DNA of 64,000 nucleotides, from NCBI GenBank assembly GCA_963738445.1, contig CAVTWS010000012.1:248001-312000 (forward strand). Reading direction: 5' to 3'. Origin of the DNA: CAVTWS01 sp963738445. Lineage in GTDB: Bacteria; Actinomycetota; Acidimicrobiia; Acidimicrobiales; SHLQ01. The notes beneath the pieces were generated by a model. That model made no database searches and was not told where the DNA came from. It was given only the letters and a program-made list of their open reading frames with translations. Each line of letters starts with the position of its first letter. The first letter of the stretch is position 1. A program made the translations under genes and the position numbers. This document shows positions 30,336-38,779 of the stretch, in pieces.

Positions 30336-30724
30336 GGTTTGACGGCCTCCTGGAGCAGCTCCCACCGGTTGCCCTGGGGATCGGCGATCATGGAGAAGCA
30401 GGCGCCGGGACGATGGTTGGTGATCGGCACGATGACCGTGCCGCCGTGCGCCGCCACCCGGGGCACCTCGCGCTCGAGGTCGTCGACGTTCAGCGCCGCG
30501 TAGGCGAATCCGCGGTCGCGGTGCCACGGGTCGGGAAGGGGAGGGGCCAGGGCGCCGGTGCTCGGAAGGTAGAGCTTCAGGTAGGCCCGGTCTCGTCGGA
30601 GCCGACGGACGGTGCCCTCGGGGAACTCGATCGTGCTTCGTTCCGAAAAGCCCAGGCCGTCGATGTAGAACGCGGTCATCGCCTCGAGGTCGTCGGTGAC
30701 TATGCCGACTTCGAGCTCGGTCAC
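30332..30724 (-). CDS. VOC (glyoxalase/bleomycin-resistance) family protein
   Basis: A 130-residue protein of the vicinal oxygen chelate fold. The N-terminal TELEVGIVTDDLEAMTAFY and C-terminal ACFSMIADPQGNRWELLQ are typical half-domain motifs; the last Glu is a likely metal ligand. GTG 30724 is preferred because AGGAGG lies nine bases upstream; the in-frame ATG at 30763 has no such site. The stop overlaps the GTG of the enoyl-CoA hydratase-like gene. Possible roles include methylmalonyl-CoA epimerase-like or glyoxalase-like activity in the same acyl-CoA step, which is inference. It is divergent from the amidase gene. Confidence 0.85.
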   Translation of the reverse strand: MTELEVGIVTDDLEAMTAFYIDGLGFSERSTIEFPEGTVRRLRRDRAYLKLYLPSTGALAPPLPDPWHRDRGFAYAALNVDDLEREVPRVAAHGGTVIVPITNHRPGACFSMIADPQGNRWELLQEAVKP

Positions 30725-30834
30725 GTGGTGCTCCTCCTCGCCGGGGCTATCTGGTTGGGCCATCTGGTCGGGCCATCAGGGTGACCCGTCCGTGGGGCAC
30801 ACTACTGCTCGGCTCCACCCGAGGAGGACGGCCG

Positions 30835-32271
30835 ATGACCGAGGTCCAGGAACTGCTCGATCGATCAGATGCGTGCGAGGTGGCCGAGGCCATCCGTTCG
30901 GGCGCGGTGACCGCGCACGAGCTGCTCGACGAGACGCAGCGCCGCGTGGCGGAACGCAATCCCGTGGTCAACGCCGTCGTGGAGGACCGTTTCGACGGCG
31001 CCCGGGCCGACATCGACCGGGGCCTGCCCGACGGGCCGCTCACCGGTGTCCCCTTCGTGGTGAAGGCCCTCGGTCAGCAGGTGGCCGGGCTCCGCACCAC
31101 GAACGGGTCGGCGTTGTGGCGTGACGACATCGCCGAGGCGGACAGTGAGCTCGTGGCACGGTACCGGCGCGCCGGCCTGGTCGTCGTCGGCCTCACCAAC
31201 TCGCCCGAGCTCGGCAAGAACGCCAGCACCGAGCCCACGCTGCACGGCCCGACCCGCAACCCGCGGCGGCTCACCCACTCGGTCGGGGGTTCCTCGGGCG
31301 GTACCGCGGCGGCGATGGCGGCCGGCATGGTGGTGATCGGCCACGGCAACGACGGCGGCGGCAGCATCCGCATCCCGGCCTCGATGAACGGCCTGGTCGG
31401 GCTCAAACCGAGTCGGGGCCGCACAACCGCCGCGCCGGGTTTCAACCTGTTGGCCTATCCGCTGGGCATCAACCACGTGATCACCCGCTCGGTCCGTGAC
31501 ACGGCGATGCTGCTCGACCTGACGGCGGGGCCGATGCCGGGCGATCCCTACGTCATCGCCGGCCCCGTGCGTCCCTACGTCGATGAGTTGTCCGCCGACG
31601 TCGAGACCGTGCGGATCGCCGTGTCGACCACCACGCCCAAAGGCGAGCCCGTGCACCCCGAGTGCGCCGCGGCGGTGGCGCGGGCGGCCAGGCTCCTCCG
31701 CGAGCTGGGCCACTCGCTCGGGGACGCCACCCCTCCGTGGCCCCTGGCCGACCTCGCCGAGGTCATGTCGACCGTCATGGGGGTGGTCAGCCTCGGCCAG
31801 ATCCGCGCCCGATTGGCGGCTCTGGGGCGGGAGCTGGTCGACGGCGACCTCGAGCCGTTCACCGTCGCCCTCCTGGGTCGATCCGAACAGGCCACGGCGG
31901 TCGAGTTCATGCGATCGCTCCAGGCGGTCGAACGTGCCGGACGGACCCTCGGCCCCTTCTTCGAGGACTACGACATCCTGCTGACCCCGACCCTCGCCGA
32001 GCCGGTGCCCCCCCTTGGGCACCTGGACACGACCCAGCCGGCGACGATGTACGAGCGTGCCGCCCGCTACTCGGCCCTGACCGGGCCGTTCAACGTGACG
32101 GGCCAGCCGGCCATCTCGTTGCCCGTGGGGACCGACAGCTCCGGGCTGCCGATCGGTGTGCAGCTCGTCGCCCGCTTCGGCGCCGAGGACCTGCTCATCG
32201 GAGTGGCCGCCCAGATCGAGAGGATCGTCGGATGGAACACCGGGGCCGTGTGGCCTCCGAACCACGGGTGA
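30835..32271 (+). CDS. Amidase (amidase-signature family)
   Basis: A 478-residue amidase. The Ser-cisSer-Lys triad is visible as K77 (PFVVKALG), S153 in GGSSGGTAAAMAAG and nucleophile S177 in NDGGGSIRIP. Family members hydrolyse carboxamides to acid and ammonia. ATG 30835 is preferred because AGGAGG lies seven bases before it; an in-frame ATG at 30781 would add 18 residues without a site. It may supply acids to acyl-CoA ligases of the region. It is divergent from the VOC/hydratase pair and convergent with a broken amidohydrolase. Confidence 0.92.
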   Translation: MTEVQELLDRSDACEVAEAIRSGAVTAHELLDETQRRVAERNPVVNAVVEDRFDGARADIDRGLPDGPLTGVPFVVKALGQQVAGLRTTNGSALWRDDIAEADSELVARYRRAGLVVVGLTNSPELGKNASTEPTLHGPTRNPRRLTHSVGGSSGGTAAAMAAGMVVIGHGNDGGGSIRIPASMNGLVGLKPSRGRTTAAPGFNLLAYPLGINHVITRSVRDTAMLLDLTAGPMPGDPYVIAGPVRPYVDELSADVETVRIAVSTTTPKGEPVHPECAAAVARAARLLRELGHSLGDATPPWPLADLAEVMSTVMGVVSLGQIRARLAALGRELVDGDLEPFTVALLGRSEQATAVEFMRSLQAVERAGRTLGPFFEDYDILLTPTLAEPVPPLGHLDTTQPATMYERAARYSALTGPFNVTGQPAISLPVGTDSSGLPIGVQLVARFGAEDLLIGVAAQIERIVGWNTGAVWPPNHG

Positions 32272-32284
32272 CACCGACGAACGA

Positions 32285-32358
32285 TCAGGCCGAGATGCGT
32301 GTCAGGCGGAACCCGGGTATCAGGAGGACGAGTCAGGTGGACCCTGGTGTCAGGCGGA
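32285..32358. repeat. Cluster of five TCAGGnnGA direct repeats
   Basis: TCAGGCCGA, TCAGGCGGA, TCAGGAGGA, TCAGGTGGA and TCAGGCGGA start at 32285, 32302, 32320, 32333 and 32350, at 13-18 base intervals. The last overlaps the stop codon of the minus-strand amidohydrolase. The array fills the short region between two convergent genes and looks like degenerated tandem repeat DNA. Confidence 0.55.
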
Positions 32359-33573
32359 CATCTGGAGCGATGCGTTCACGAGGGCGGAGTTGGGGTTCTC
32401 CGGCAGCGCTTCGAGGGGCTGGGCGATCTCGCCGACCAGCGGGCCGTACTGCGCGGCCAGCGGAGCGAGCGCGTCGAGGTCGAAGCCGTAGAGCTTGGCG
32501 GCGTTGCCGGCGAGGATCTGGCGCATGTCCGCCTCGCCGACGGCGTGGAAGACCTGGCGCAGGTGCTCGGTGGTGTAGGGCGGCGTGCCCTCGTCGTGGG
32601 GGTAGTCGCTGCCCCACATGAACCGATCGGCGGCCGATGACGCGGCGGGCCTCGAGGTCGGGGGGGCCCGGGAAGCTGGCCCCCACCCAGCAGCTCTGCT
32701 GGAAGTACTCGGTGGCCGACCGGGGCAGCGCGTTCTCGGCCGTGTACTTGAGCTCGCCGATCTCGCCCTTGCTGACCTGGGCGATGACCCGGTCGAGCGG
32801 CTTGAGCAGGGGCGGGAAGTTCGAGCCGCACCCTCGGTGATGCACGAACTTGAGCTTCGGGAACCGCTCGAACACGCCGGACAGGAGCATGTGGACGAAG
32901 GGACGCTGGCCGTAGAACGCCACCTCGCTGATCATGATCATCGGAACGGAGGCGAACCGGCCGTAGTCGGGTGAGCCGGTGCCGCGAGTGCAGCGTGGAC
33001 GGGGATGTCGAGGTCCTGCGAGCGCGGCCCACAGACGGTCGTAGGCCGGGTCGTAGAGGGGCTTCACCCACTTGACGTCGGGGGCGACCGTGGGCAGCAG
33101 CACCCCGCCGCGCAGGCCGTGCTCCTTGATCCAGGTGGCATCGGCGATGGCGTCGTCGACGTCGTTCAGGAAGATCTGGCCGATGCCGGCGCGCTGGTGC
33201 GGGCTTGCGGTTGCAGAAGTCGACCATCCAGCGGTTGTGGGCCTGGATCCCGGCGCGGCGGTGGGCGTACTCCTCGGGCTTGGGCGGTCCGGCGAACAGC
33301 ACGAAGCCCGGGTAGAAGGGCGGCACCGTGTTCGGGAAGATGACCTCGCCCACGACGCCATCGGCCAGCTGGTCGCGCGTCGCGGCGGTCGTCGTCCCAG
33401 TTGCGGACCCGCAGGTCGGTGTCGCGCAGGTCCTTCCACGGGTTCTTGTACTTGCCACGCCAGGCGTCGAAGTCGTCGTGGAACTCGGGATCGAGGTACT
33501 CCCGGTAGGTCTCGTGGTTGGCACCGGCGTGGGTGTCGGCCGAGATGATGGTGTAGCGATCGGTGGCGCTCAT
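32350..33573 (-). pseudogene. Amidohydrolase family 2 protein broken by several frameshifts
   Basis: The start MSATDRYTIISADTHAGANH with its D-x-H motif and the end MWGSDYPHDEGTPPYTTEHL are both Amidohydro_2 hallmarks. Between them the correct reading passes through several frames: PPFYPGFVLFAGPPKPEEY, then IFLNDVDDAIADATWIKEHG, then a section with VAFYGQRPFVHMLLSGVFER. Total length (1,224 bases, 408 codons) is normal for the family because gains and losses balance. Shifts I resolved are single bases, for example an extra C before GACCAGCTGGCC. Since all segments are present and well conserved, sequencing error is as likely as decay. It is a paralogue of 4096..5307. Confidence 0.78.
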
Positions 33574-33617
33574 GGACCAGGCTCCTCGATGAGATCACGG
33601 ACGTCTCGATCCTACTC

Positions 33618-33634
33618 CCTGACGACCCGTCAGG
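33618..33634. promoter_or_regulatory. Palindromic putative operator in a divergent intergenic region
   Basis: CCTGACG and CGTCAGG are perfect inverted repeats around ACC. The site lies 45 bases upstream of the amidohydrolase start and 140 bases before the binding-protein start, in the 200-base divergent region. The size and sequence resemble operators of TetR-type regulators; no regulator gene is adjacent. The region also has a 12-bp near-perfect tandem repeat of GTCGGCTCGGCG about 33634..33658. Confidence 0.35.
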
Positions 33635-33773
33635 TCGGCTCGGCGGTCGGCTCGGTGCGGGCGCCGCGAGCGAATTCCACATCGCCCCTGCTGTGCATCC
33701 GCGGGCGACCTGTGCCATCGTTTGACCCGCGTCACGGCCGAGGGGGTCGGGGCCGAACCCATGAGGGGGACAC

Positions 33774-35252
33774 ATGAGACGAGCTCCATGGCTCGTATTG
33801 GCACTCGCGCTGTCGCTCGTGGCCGCATCCTGCGGCGACGACGATGACGACACCGGCGACGGTGGGGACACCGGCACCGAGGAGACCACCACGGTCGCCG
33901 CGGCCGACGGCGGTGCCGCCGAGGAGACCACGACAGTTGCACCGGCGGACGCCGGTGACGCCACGACCACCACGGCCGCGCCTGAGGGTGATGCCTCGGA
34001 AGTGACCACCGATCCCGACACCGGCCGGCTGATCCCGGCCGAGTGTGCCGCCGGTGAGAACACCGCCGACGAATCGATCGGCGTTGCCACCGATTCGGTC
34101 AACTTCGCCACCTTGGGCATCGACTACGGGCCGCTGGCCGACATCGGCTTCGCTCCCAGTGGAACGAATCCCGGCGACTTCATGACTGCGCTGATCGACG
34201 ACCTGAACGCCAACGGCGGCGTCTGCGGGCGCACGATCAACTACGACGGCGTGCTCTACGACATCATCCGCCGGGAGGGCGGCACCGGCTGCATCAAGGT
34301 CACCGAGGATGTCACCAACCTGGCCGTGTTCGTCCAGGGCGGTACTCCGGAGGCCACCTGTGTGGCCGCGGCCGGACCCGTGACCTACTCGCAGCACGAC
34401 TTCAGCGAGGTGTTCGTCGCGGACGTCATCGACAACATGTACATCAACCAGCCGTCGTTCGACGACCAGGTCCGAGCCACCGTGCAGTACGCGATCGACT
34501 CCGGCCAACTCGACGGCAAGGTGGTGGGCGTGTGGTACGGCTGGGTCTTCACCGACCTCGGCGACGCGGTCGAGCAGATCGCCCTGCCGTTGCTCGACGA
34601 AGCGGGCATCGAGCACATCGACTTCCGCACCGACTTCCTCGGCCCATCCGATCCCCAGGGCAACGCCGTTCTGCTGGCAGCGGCCACGGAGTTCGCATCG
34701 GCCCCGATCGACGTGATGCTGAACTTCACCGGCACCACCAACCACACCGGCATCCAGTTGGAGCTGGCCGCGCAGGGCGTGACGCCGGTGTACATCTCGG
34801 CTCCGGTGAGCGGCAACGCCTCCAATGCGTTGTTCAACGAGGCCTACGGCACCGCCGAGATCGCCGATGGTGAGCAGGTGGTCACCTTCGCCTACGCACC
34901 CGACGAGCTGCTGCCGGGCGTCAACCCGGCGGTCGATTCCTGCAACGAGCAGGTGGCGGCGCTGACCGGAGAAGCGATGGAGCCGGGCGCGTTCGACTAC
35001 TCATCGGTCGGCAACCAGTGCCTGCAGTTCGACATGCTGGTCGCTGCGCTGTCGGTGGCCGGGCCCGAGCTGACCCGGGAGTCCTTCGCCGCGGCGTTCG
35101 AGTCGTTGCCGCCCCGACCCTCGGCCCGCGGTCTCGGCCTGGAGTCGTTCGGACCGGACCAGCACTTCGTGGAGGGTTCGTGGGGCGTCCAGGTCCTCGA
35201 CGGAGCCACGAACACCTACACCACCGGCGATCGTTTCGAGCTCGCCGAATAG
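33774..35252 (+). CDS. ABC transporter substrate-binding lipoprotein (LivK-like)
   Basis: A 492-residue exported protein. The lipobox ends at Cys20 (LVAASC), followed by a Thr/Glu/Ala-rich linker to about residue 80, typical for actinobacterial lipoproteins. The mature part has the two-lobed periplasmic binding fold type I pattern: GFAPSGTNPGDFMTALIDDL, VFVQGGTPEATCVAAAG and a C-terminal lobe with VAALSVAGPELTRESFAAAF, as in branched-chain amino acid binding proteins. No permease or ATPase genes follow, so it is an orphan in this window. It likely captures an amide, amino acid or aromatic acid. A strong hairpin terminator follows. Confidence 0.85.
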   Translation: MRRAPWLVLALALSLVAASCGDDDDDTGDGGDTGTEETTTVAAADGGAAEETTTVAPADAGDATTTTAAPEGDASEVTTDPDTGRLIPAECAAGENTADESIGVATDSVNFATLGIDYGPLADIGFAPSGTNPGDFMTALIDDLNANGGVCGRTINYDGVLYDIIRREGGTGCIKVTEDVTNLAVFVQGGTPEATCVAAAGPVTYSQHDFSEVFVADVIDNMYINQPSFDDQVRATVQYAIDSGQLDGKVVGVWYGWVFTDLGDAVEQIALPLLDEAGIEHIDFRTDFLGPSDPQGNAVLLAAATEFASAPIDVMLNFTGTTNHTGIQLELAAQGVTPVYISAPVSGNASNALFNEAYGTAEIADGEQVVTFAYAPDELLPGVNPAVDSCNEQVAALTGEAMEPGAFDYSSVGNQCLQFDMLVAALSVAGPELTRESFAAAFESLPPRPSARGLGLESFGPDQHFVEGSWGVQVLDGATNTYTTGDRFELAE

Positions 35253-35269
35253 CGCAATCGTGACGTCCT

Positions 35270-35307
35270 GATCGTGTCGCCGGTTCCTCGGAGCCGGCGA
35301 CACGATC
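35270..35307. terminator. Bidirectional terminator hairpin between convergent genes
   Basis: The arm GATCGTGTCGCCGG (35270..35283) pairs perfectly over 14 bases with 35294..35307 around a 10-base loop. It sits 17 bases after the binding-protein stop and 15 bases before the egtD stop, so it can serve both. Confidence 0.75.
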
Positions 35308-35322
35308 GCGTCCGGGGTGCCC

Positions 35323-36318
35323 TCAGGAGGTGGCCGGGCGGGCGAGGATCAGCAGGTACCCGTTGTCGGGGGCGGTGAAGGTGGCCTCCGGGACCAATCC
35401 GACCCCGAGGAGCTCGGTCGTGAGACCGGCCGGGGTGAACTTCGAGCTGATCTCGGTGCGGATGTGCTGCCCGGCGGCCAGGTCGATCGACAGGTCGATG
35501 GCGTCGAGGTGGACACGGTGCTCAGAGCGGGCCCGCAGACGCATCTCGATCCACGAGTTGACCGGGTCCCAGACGGCCTCGTGAGCGAAGAGGTTCGGGT
35601 CGAAGTCAGCTCCGGCCTCCCGGTTCAGCACCAGCAAGGCGTTGCGATTGAACGCGGCCGTGACTCCGGCCTCGTCGTCGTAGGCGGCGACGAGGGTGCC
35701 TTCGTCCTTCACGAGATCGGCGCCGAGTAGCAGCCGATCGCTGCTGTCCATCGTGGACCGCAGCGACGACAGGAACCGGTGACGCTCGGCGGGACGGAGG
35801 TTGCCGATCGTGCCGCCGAGGAACGAGACGAGCCGCCCACCACCCTGGGGGATTGCGCCCAGGTGATGGTTGAAGTCACCCACCACGCCGTGGATGGCGA
35901 GGGCCGGGTAGCGGCCCGACAGGCGTTCGGCCGCTTCGATCAGGGTCTGCTCGCTGACGTCGAACGGTATGTATCGGCGAAGCGAACCCCGGTTGTCCAT
36001 GGCGTCGAGCAGGATGGTGGTCTTCTCCGACGTGCCCGAGCCGAGCTCCACCAGTGTGTCGGCCCCGGCCAGCCCCGCGATGGTGTCGGCGTGGGTGTCG
36101 AGGAGAGCTCGTTCGAGGCGGGTCGGGTAGTACTCGGGGAGCCGGGTGATCTCGTCGAACAGGCGGCTGCCGACCTCGTCGTAGAACCACACCGGCGCGG
36201 TCTCGAACGGGGTGGAGCGCAGGCCCGACGCGAGCTGGTCGAGGGTGGCGCGCCGCCACTGCGCGGCGGTGAGCCGCACGTCGATGGTCGGAGCGAGGGC
36301 GACGGAGGGGGGATTCAT
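35323..36318 (-). CDS. egtD: L-histidine N(alpha)-methyltransferase
   Basis: A 331-residue SAM-dependent enzyme that trimethylates histidine to hercynine, the first step of ergothioneine synthesis. Conserved elements are FYDEVGSRLFDEITRLPEYY (46-64), the SAM-binding ELGSGTSEKT (91-100), RYIPFDVS, and FLGGTIGNL; all are characteristic of EgtD. ATG 36318 overlaps the egtB stop (ATGA), so the two proteins are likely made in step. Neither egtA, egtC nor egtE is present here. Bacteria can work with only egtB and egtD in a cluster when other steps use unlinked genes. Confidence 0.95.
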   Translation of the reverse strand: MNPPSVALAPTIDVRLTAAQWRRATLDQLASGLRSTPFETAPVWFYDEVGSRLFDEITRLPEYYPTRLERALLDTHADTIAGLAGADTLVELGSGTSEKTTILLDAMDNRGSLRRYIPFDVSEQTLIEAAERLSGRYPALAIHGVVGDFNHHLGAIPQGGGRLVSFLGGTIGNLRPAERHRFLSSLRSTMDSSDRLLLGADLVKDEGTLVAAYDDEAGVTAAFNRNALLVLNREAGADFDPNLFAHEAVWDPVNSWIEMRLRARSEHRVHLDAIDLSIDLAAGQHIRTEISSKFTPAGLTTELLGVGLVPEATFTAPDNGYLLILARPATS

Positions 36319-37580
36319 GAACGATCCTTGGCCAGACGGAGGCCGGAGAAGGCCCAGCGGGCGCCGGGCGGGAAGAAGTTGCGGTACGAGCGGCGGACAT
36401 GGTCGGCGGGGGTCGCGCAACATCCGCCGCGGAGGACCTGCTGGCTGACCATGAACTTGCCGTTGTACTCGCCTACCGCGCCCGGGGCGTTCCGAAACCC
36501 GGGATACGGACAGTAGGCGCTCGAGGTCCAGTCCCAGACACCGCCGGAGAAGCCCGAGCAGGCCGGTCCCGGATGCGGCGCCCACGTCGTCGTGAGGTGG
36601 TCGGCCGTCGACGATGCCGGGGATCGGGATCCGGCGGCGACCTCCCACTCGGCTTCGGTCGGGAGGCGGCCACCGGCCCACCGGGCGTAGGCGTCGGCCT
36701 CGTAGTACGAGATGTGGCACACCGGTTCCTGCTCGTCGAGCTCCCGGCGCCCGCTCAGCGTGAACACGCTCCATCCCGGCGCTTCGTCGTGCCAGTATGC
36801 GGGGGCGGTCCAGCCCTGACCCGTCACGGTCGCCCATCCGTCGGACAACCACAACTCGGGACGGACGTACCCGCCGTCGTCGATGAACCCGAGCCATTCG
36901 CCGACGGTCACGGACCGGTTGGCGATGACGCACGGGTTCAACCAGACCTGATGGGCGGGACGCTCGTTGTCGAAGGCGAACGAGCCCTCCGGGGCGCCGA
37001 TGCAGGCCGCGCCCTCGGGGAGCTCCTGCCACGTCAACGGGTCGGCCGGACCGCTGACACGGTGCTCGGGGCGGTAGACGGGATCGATGGCGTTCAACGA
37101 GAAGGCGTGCTTGATGTCCATCAGGATCAACTCCTGATGCTGCTGCTCATGATGCAATCCCAGTTCGATCAGGTCGGCGAGGGTGCCGGCCACGAACCCG
37201 CCGAACACCGACGACATCCGATCGTCGACCGCCTGGCGGTACCGGCCGATCTCGGCCGCTCCCGGTCGGGACACCACGCCCCGCTGCGGGCGGGGGTGGC
37301 GGGGCCCGACCGCCTCGTAATAGGAGTTGAACAGGAAACGGTACGTGGGGTCGAACGGCGGTGTGTCGGGGTCGGCTCCGGAGAGGATGAACTCCTCGAA
37401 GAACCAGGTCGTGTGGGCGCGATGCCACTTGGTGGGGCTGGCGTCGGGCATCGACTGGACCGTCTGGTCCTCCGGCGACAGCGGTTCGGCCAGACGCTCT
37501 GTCGTCTGCCGGACGTGCCGGAACTGCTCCGCCAGCGTGGTCTGCGGACGGCTGGCGGTCTCAGTGCGCGCAACGGCCAT
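36315..37580 (-). CDS. egtB: Hercynine sulfoxide synthase (ergothioneine biosynthesis)
   Basis: A 421-residue non-heme iron enzyme that joins hercynine with gamma-glutamylcysteine or cysteine using oxygen. The iron ligands are visible: WHRAH (H53 region) in the DinB-like N-terminal half and HHEQQHQE (H144, H148) near 143-150. The C-terminal half is a formylglycine-generating-enzyme-like domain with GRLPTEAEWEVAA and SGGVWDWTSS. I chose ATG 37580 since GGGAG lies five bases upstream; the frame is open to 37622. It is divergent from gpsA and translationally coupled to egtD. Confidence 0.93.
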   Translation of the reverse strand: MAVARTETASRPQTTLAEQFRHVRQTTERLAEPLSPEDQTVQSMPDASPTKWHRAHTTWFFEEFILSGADPDTPPFDPTYRFLFNSYYEAVGPRHPRPQRGVVSRPGAAEIGRYRQAVDDRMSSVFGGFVAGTLADLIELGLHHEQQHQELILMDIKHAFSLNAIDPVYRPEHRVSGPADPLTWQELPEGAACIGAPEGSFAFDNERPAHQVWLNPCVIANRSVTVGEWLGFIDDGGYVRPELWLSDGWATVTGQGWTAPAYWHDEAPGWSVFTLSGRRELDEQEPVCHISYYEADAYARWAGGRLPTEAEWEVAAGSRSPASSTADHLTTTWAPHPGPACSGFSGGVWDWTSSAYCPYPGFRNAPGAVGEYNGKFMVSQQVLRGGCCATPADHVRRSYRNFFPPGARWAFSGLRLAKDRS

Positions 37581-37658
37581 GGCACTCCCAACCCGGTGTG
37601 AAGTCGACGCATTCCTGCTCATGCGTCAACATGTTCCCCCAACAGCGAGGGGACCAAC

Positions 37659-38657
37659 ATGCGGGTGGCAGTCATCGGGGCGGGCTCGTGGGGGACCACG
37701 GTCGCGCACCTGGCGGCGCACAACACTCCGACGACCCTGTGGGCACGCGATCCCGACACCGCCCAGGAGGTCGACGAGCTCCACACGAACAGCCGTTACC
37801 TGCCCGGTTACGAGCTCCACACCTCCCTCATGGCATCGGTGGACCTCGACGAGGTGGTCGCCCGAGCCGACGTGCTGGTCATGGGGGTTCCGTCGCACGG
37901 GTTCCGCAGCGCACTGGAGCGGCTGGCCCCGTCGCTCCGCCCGTGGGTCCCCGTCGTGAGCCTGGCCAAGGGCCTCGAACAGGGCACCAAGCTGCGCATG
38001 ACCCAGGTCGTCCAGGAGGTCCTCCCCGGGCATCCGTACGGGGTCCTGACCGGGCCCAACCTGGCCAAGGAGATCCTCGCCGGGGATGCCGCCGCCTCGG
38101 TGATCGCCATGTCCGACCACACGATCGCCCGGCGCCTCCAGGAGGTGTTCCACACGGGCATGTTCCGGGTGTTCACCAACGACGATGTCATCGGCTGCGA
38201 GCTCGGCGGGGTGCTCAAGAACGTCATCGCCGTCGCGTCGGGCATGGCCGACGGCCTCGGCACGGGGGACAACACCCGGGCCGCGGTGATCACCCGAGGT
38301 CTGGCCGAGATCTCTCGGCTGGGCGTGGCCATGGGCGGGCGCCCCGAGACCTTCGCCGGGCTGGCCGGCATGGGCGACCTGCTGGCGACCTGTCTCAGCA
38401 AGCAGAGTCGCAACCGCCATGTCGGCGAGGAGCTCGGCAAGGGGCGTTCGATCGCCGAGATCATCGCCACCATGAACCAGGTGGCCGAGGGCGTCAAGAG
38501 CGCACGCGTGGTGATGGAGCTGGCGGAGGAGTACGGCATCGAGATGCCGATCGCGTGGGAGGTCGACGCGGTCATCTCGACCGGACGGTCGGCCGCCGAC
38601 GCCTACCGGGGCCTGCTCCAGCGCAAGCCCGGCCGTGAATCGGCCCTCTGGCGCTGA
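37659..38657 (+). CDS. gpsA: Glycerol-3-phosphate dehydrogenase [NAD(P)+]
   Basis: A 332-residue cytosolic enzyme making sn-glycerol-3-phosphate for phospholipids. The NAD(P) motif GAGSWGT is at 8-14; SLAKGLE, GPNLAKEI and ELGGVLKNVIAVASGMADGL contain the substrate-binding and catalytic Lys residues, and NTRAAVITRGLAEI and AGMGDLLATC complete the C-terminal helical domain. The start has the RBS-like GCGAGGGG nine bases upstream. It is the only clear housekeeping lipid gene in the window. A 50-nt palindrome lies between it and the convergent CoA-transferase. Confidence 0.96.
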   Translation: MRVAVIGAGSWGTTVAHLAAHNTPTTLWARDPDTAQEVDELHTNSRYLPGYELHTSLMASVDLDEVVARADVLVMGVPSHGFRSALERLAPSLRPWVPVVSLAKGLEQGTKLRMTQVVQEVLPGHPYGVLTGPNLAKEILAGDAAASVIAMSDHTIARRLQEVFHTGMFRVFTNDDVIGCELGGVLKNVIAVASGMADGLGTGDNTRAAVITRGLAEISRLGVAMGGRPETFAGLAGMGDLLATCLSKQSRNRHVGEELGKGRSIAEIIATMNQVAEGVKSARVVMELAEEYGIEMPIAWEVDAVISTGRSAADAYRGLLQRKPGRESALWR

Positions 38658-38702
38658 CCACCCGCGCCAGACCTGTCGCGTTCTGGGAGACAGCCCCATT
38701 GC

Positions 38703-38752
38703 GTTCTGGGAGACAGACCTGTCGCCTCAGCGACAGGTCTGTCTCCCAGAAC
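38703..38752. repeat. 50-nt palindromic repeat, copy 1 (perfect)
   Basis: Arms 38703..38725 and 38730..38752 are exact 23-base reverse complements around CTCA. The outer 13 bases GTTCTGGGAGACA and inner GTCGC/GCGAC are shared with copies at 56402 and 56488. A half unit (GCGTTCTGGGAGACAG) also occurs at 38678..38693, 23 bases before the same sequence at 38701. The element lies between convergent gpsA and a CoA-transferase and could terminate both. Confidence 0.85.
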
Positions 38753-38779
38753 CGAGACGCGCCGAAGTGAGGGGTGGGC

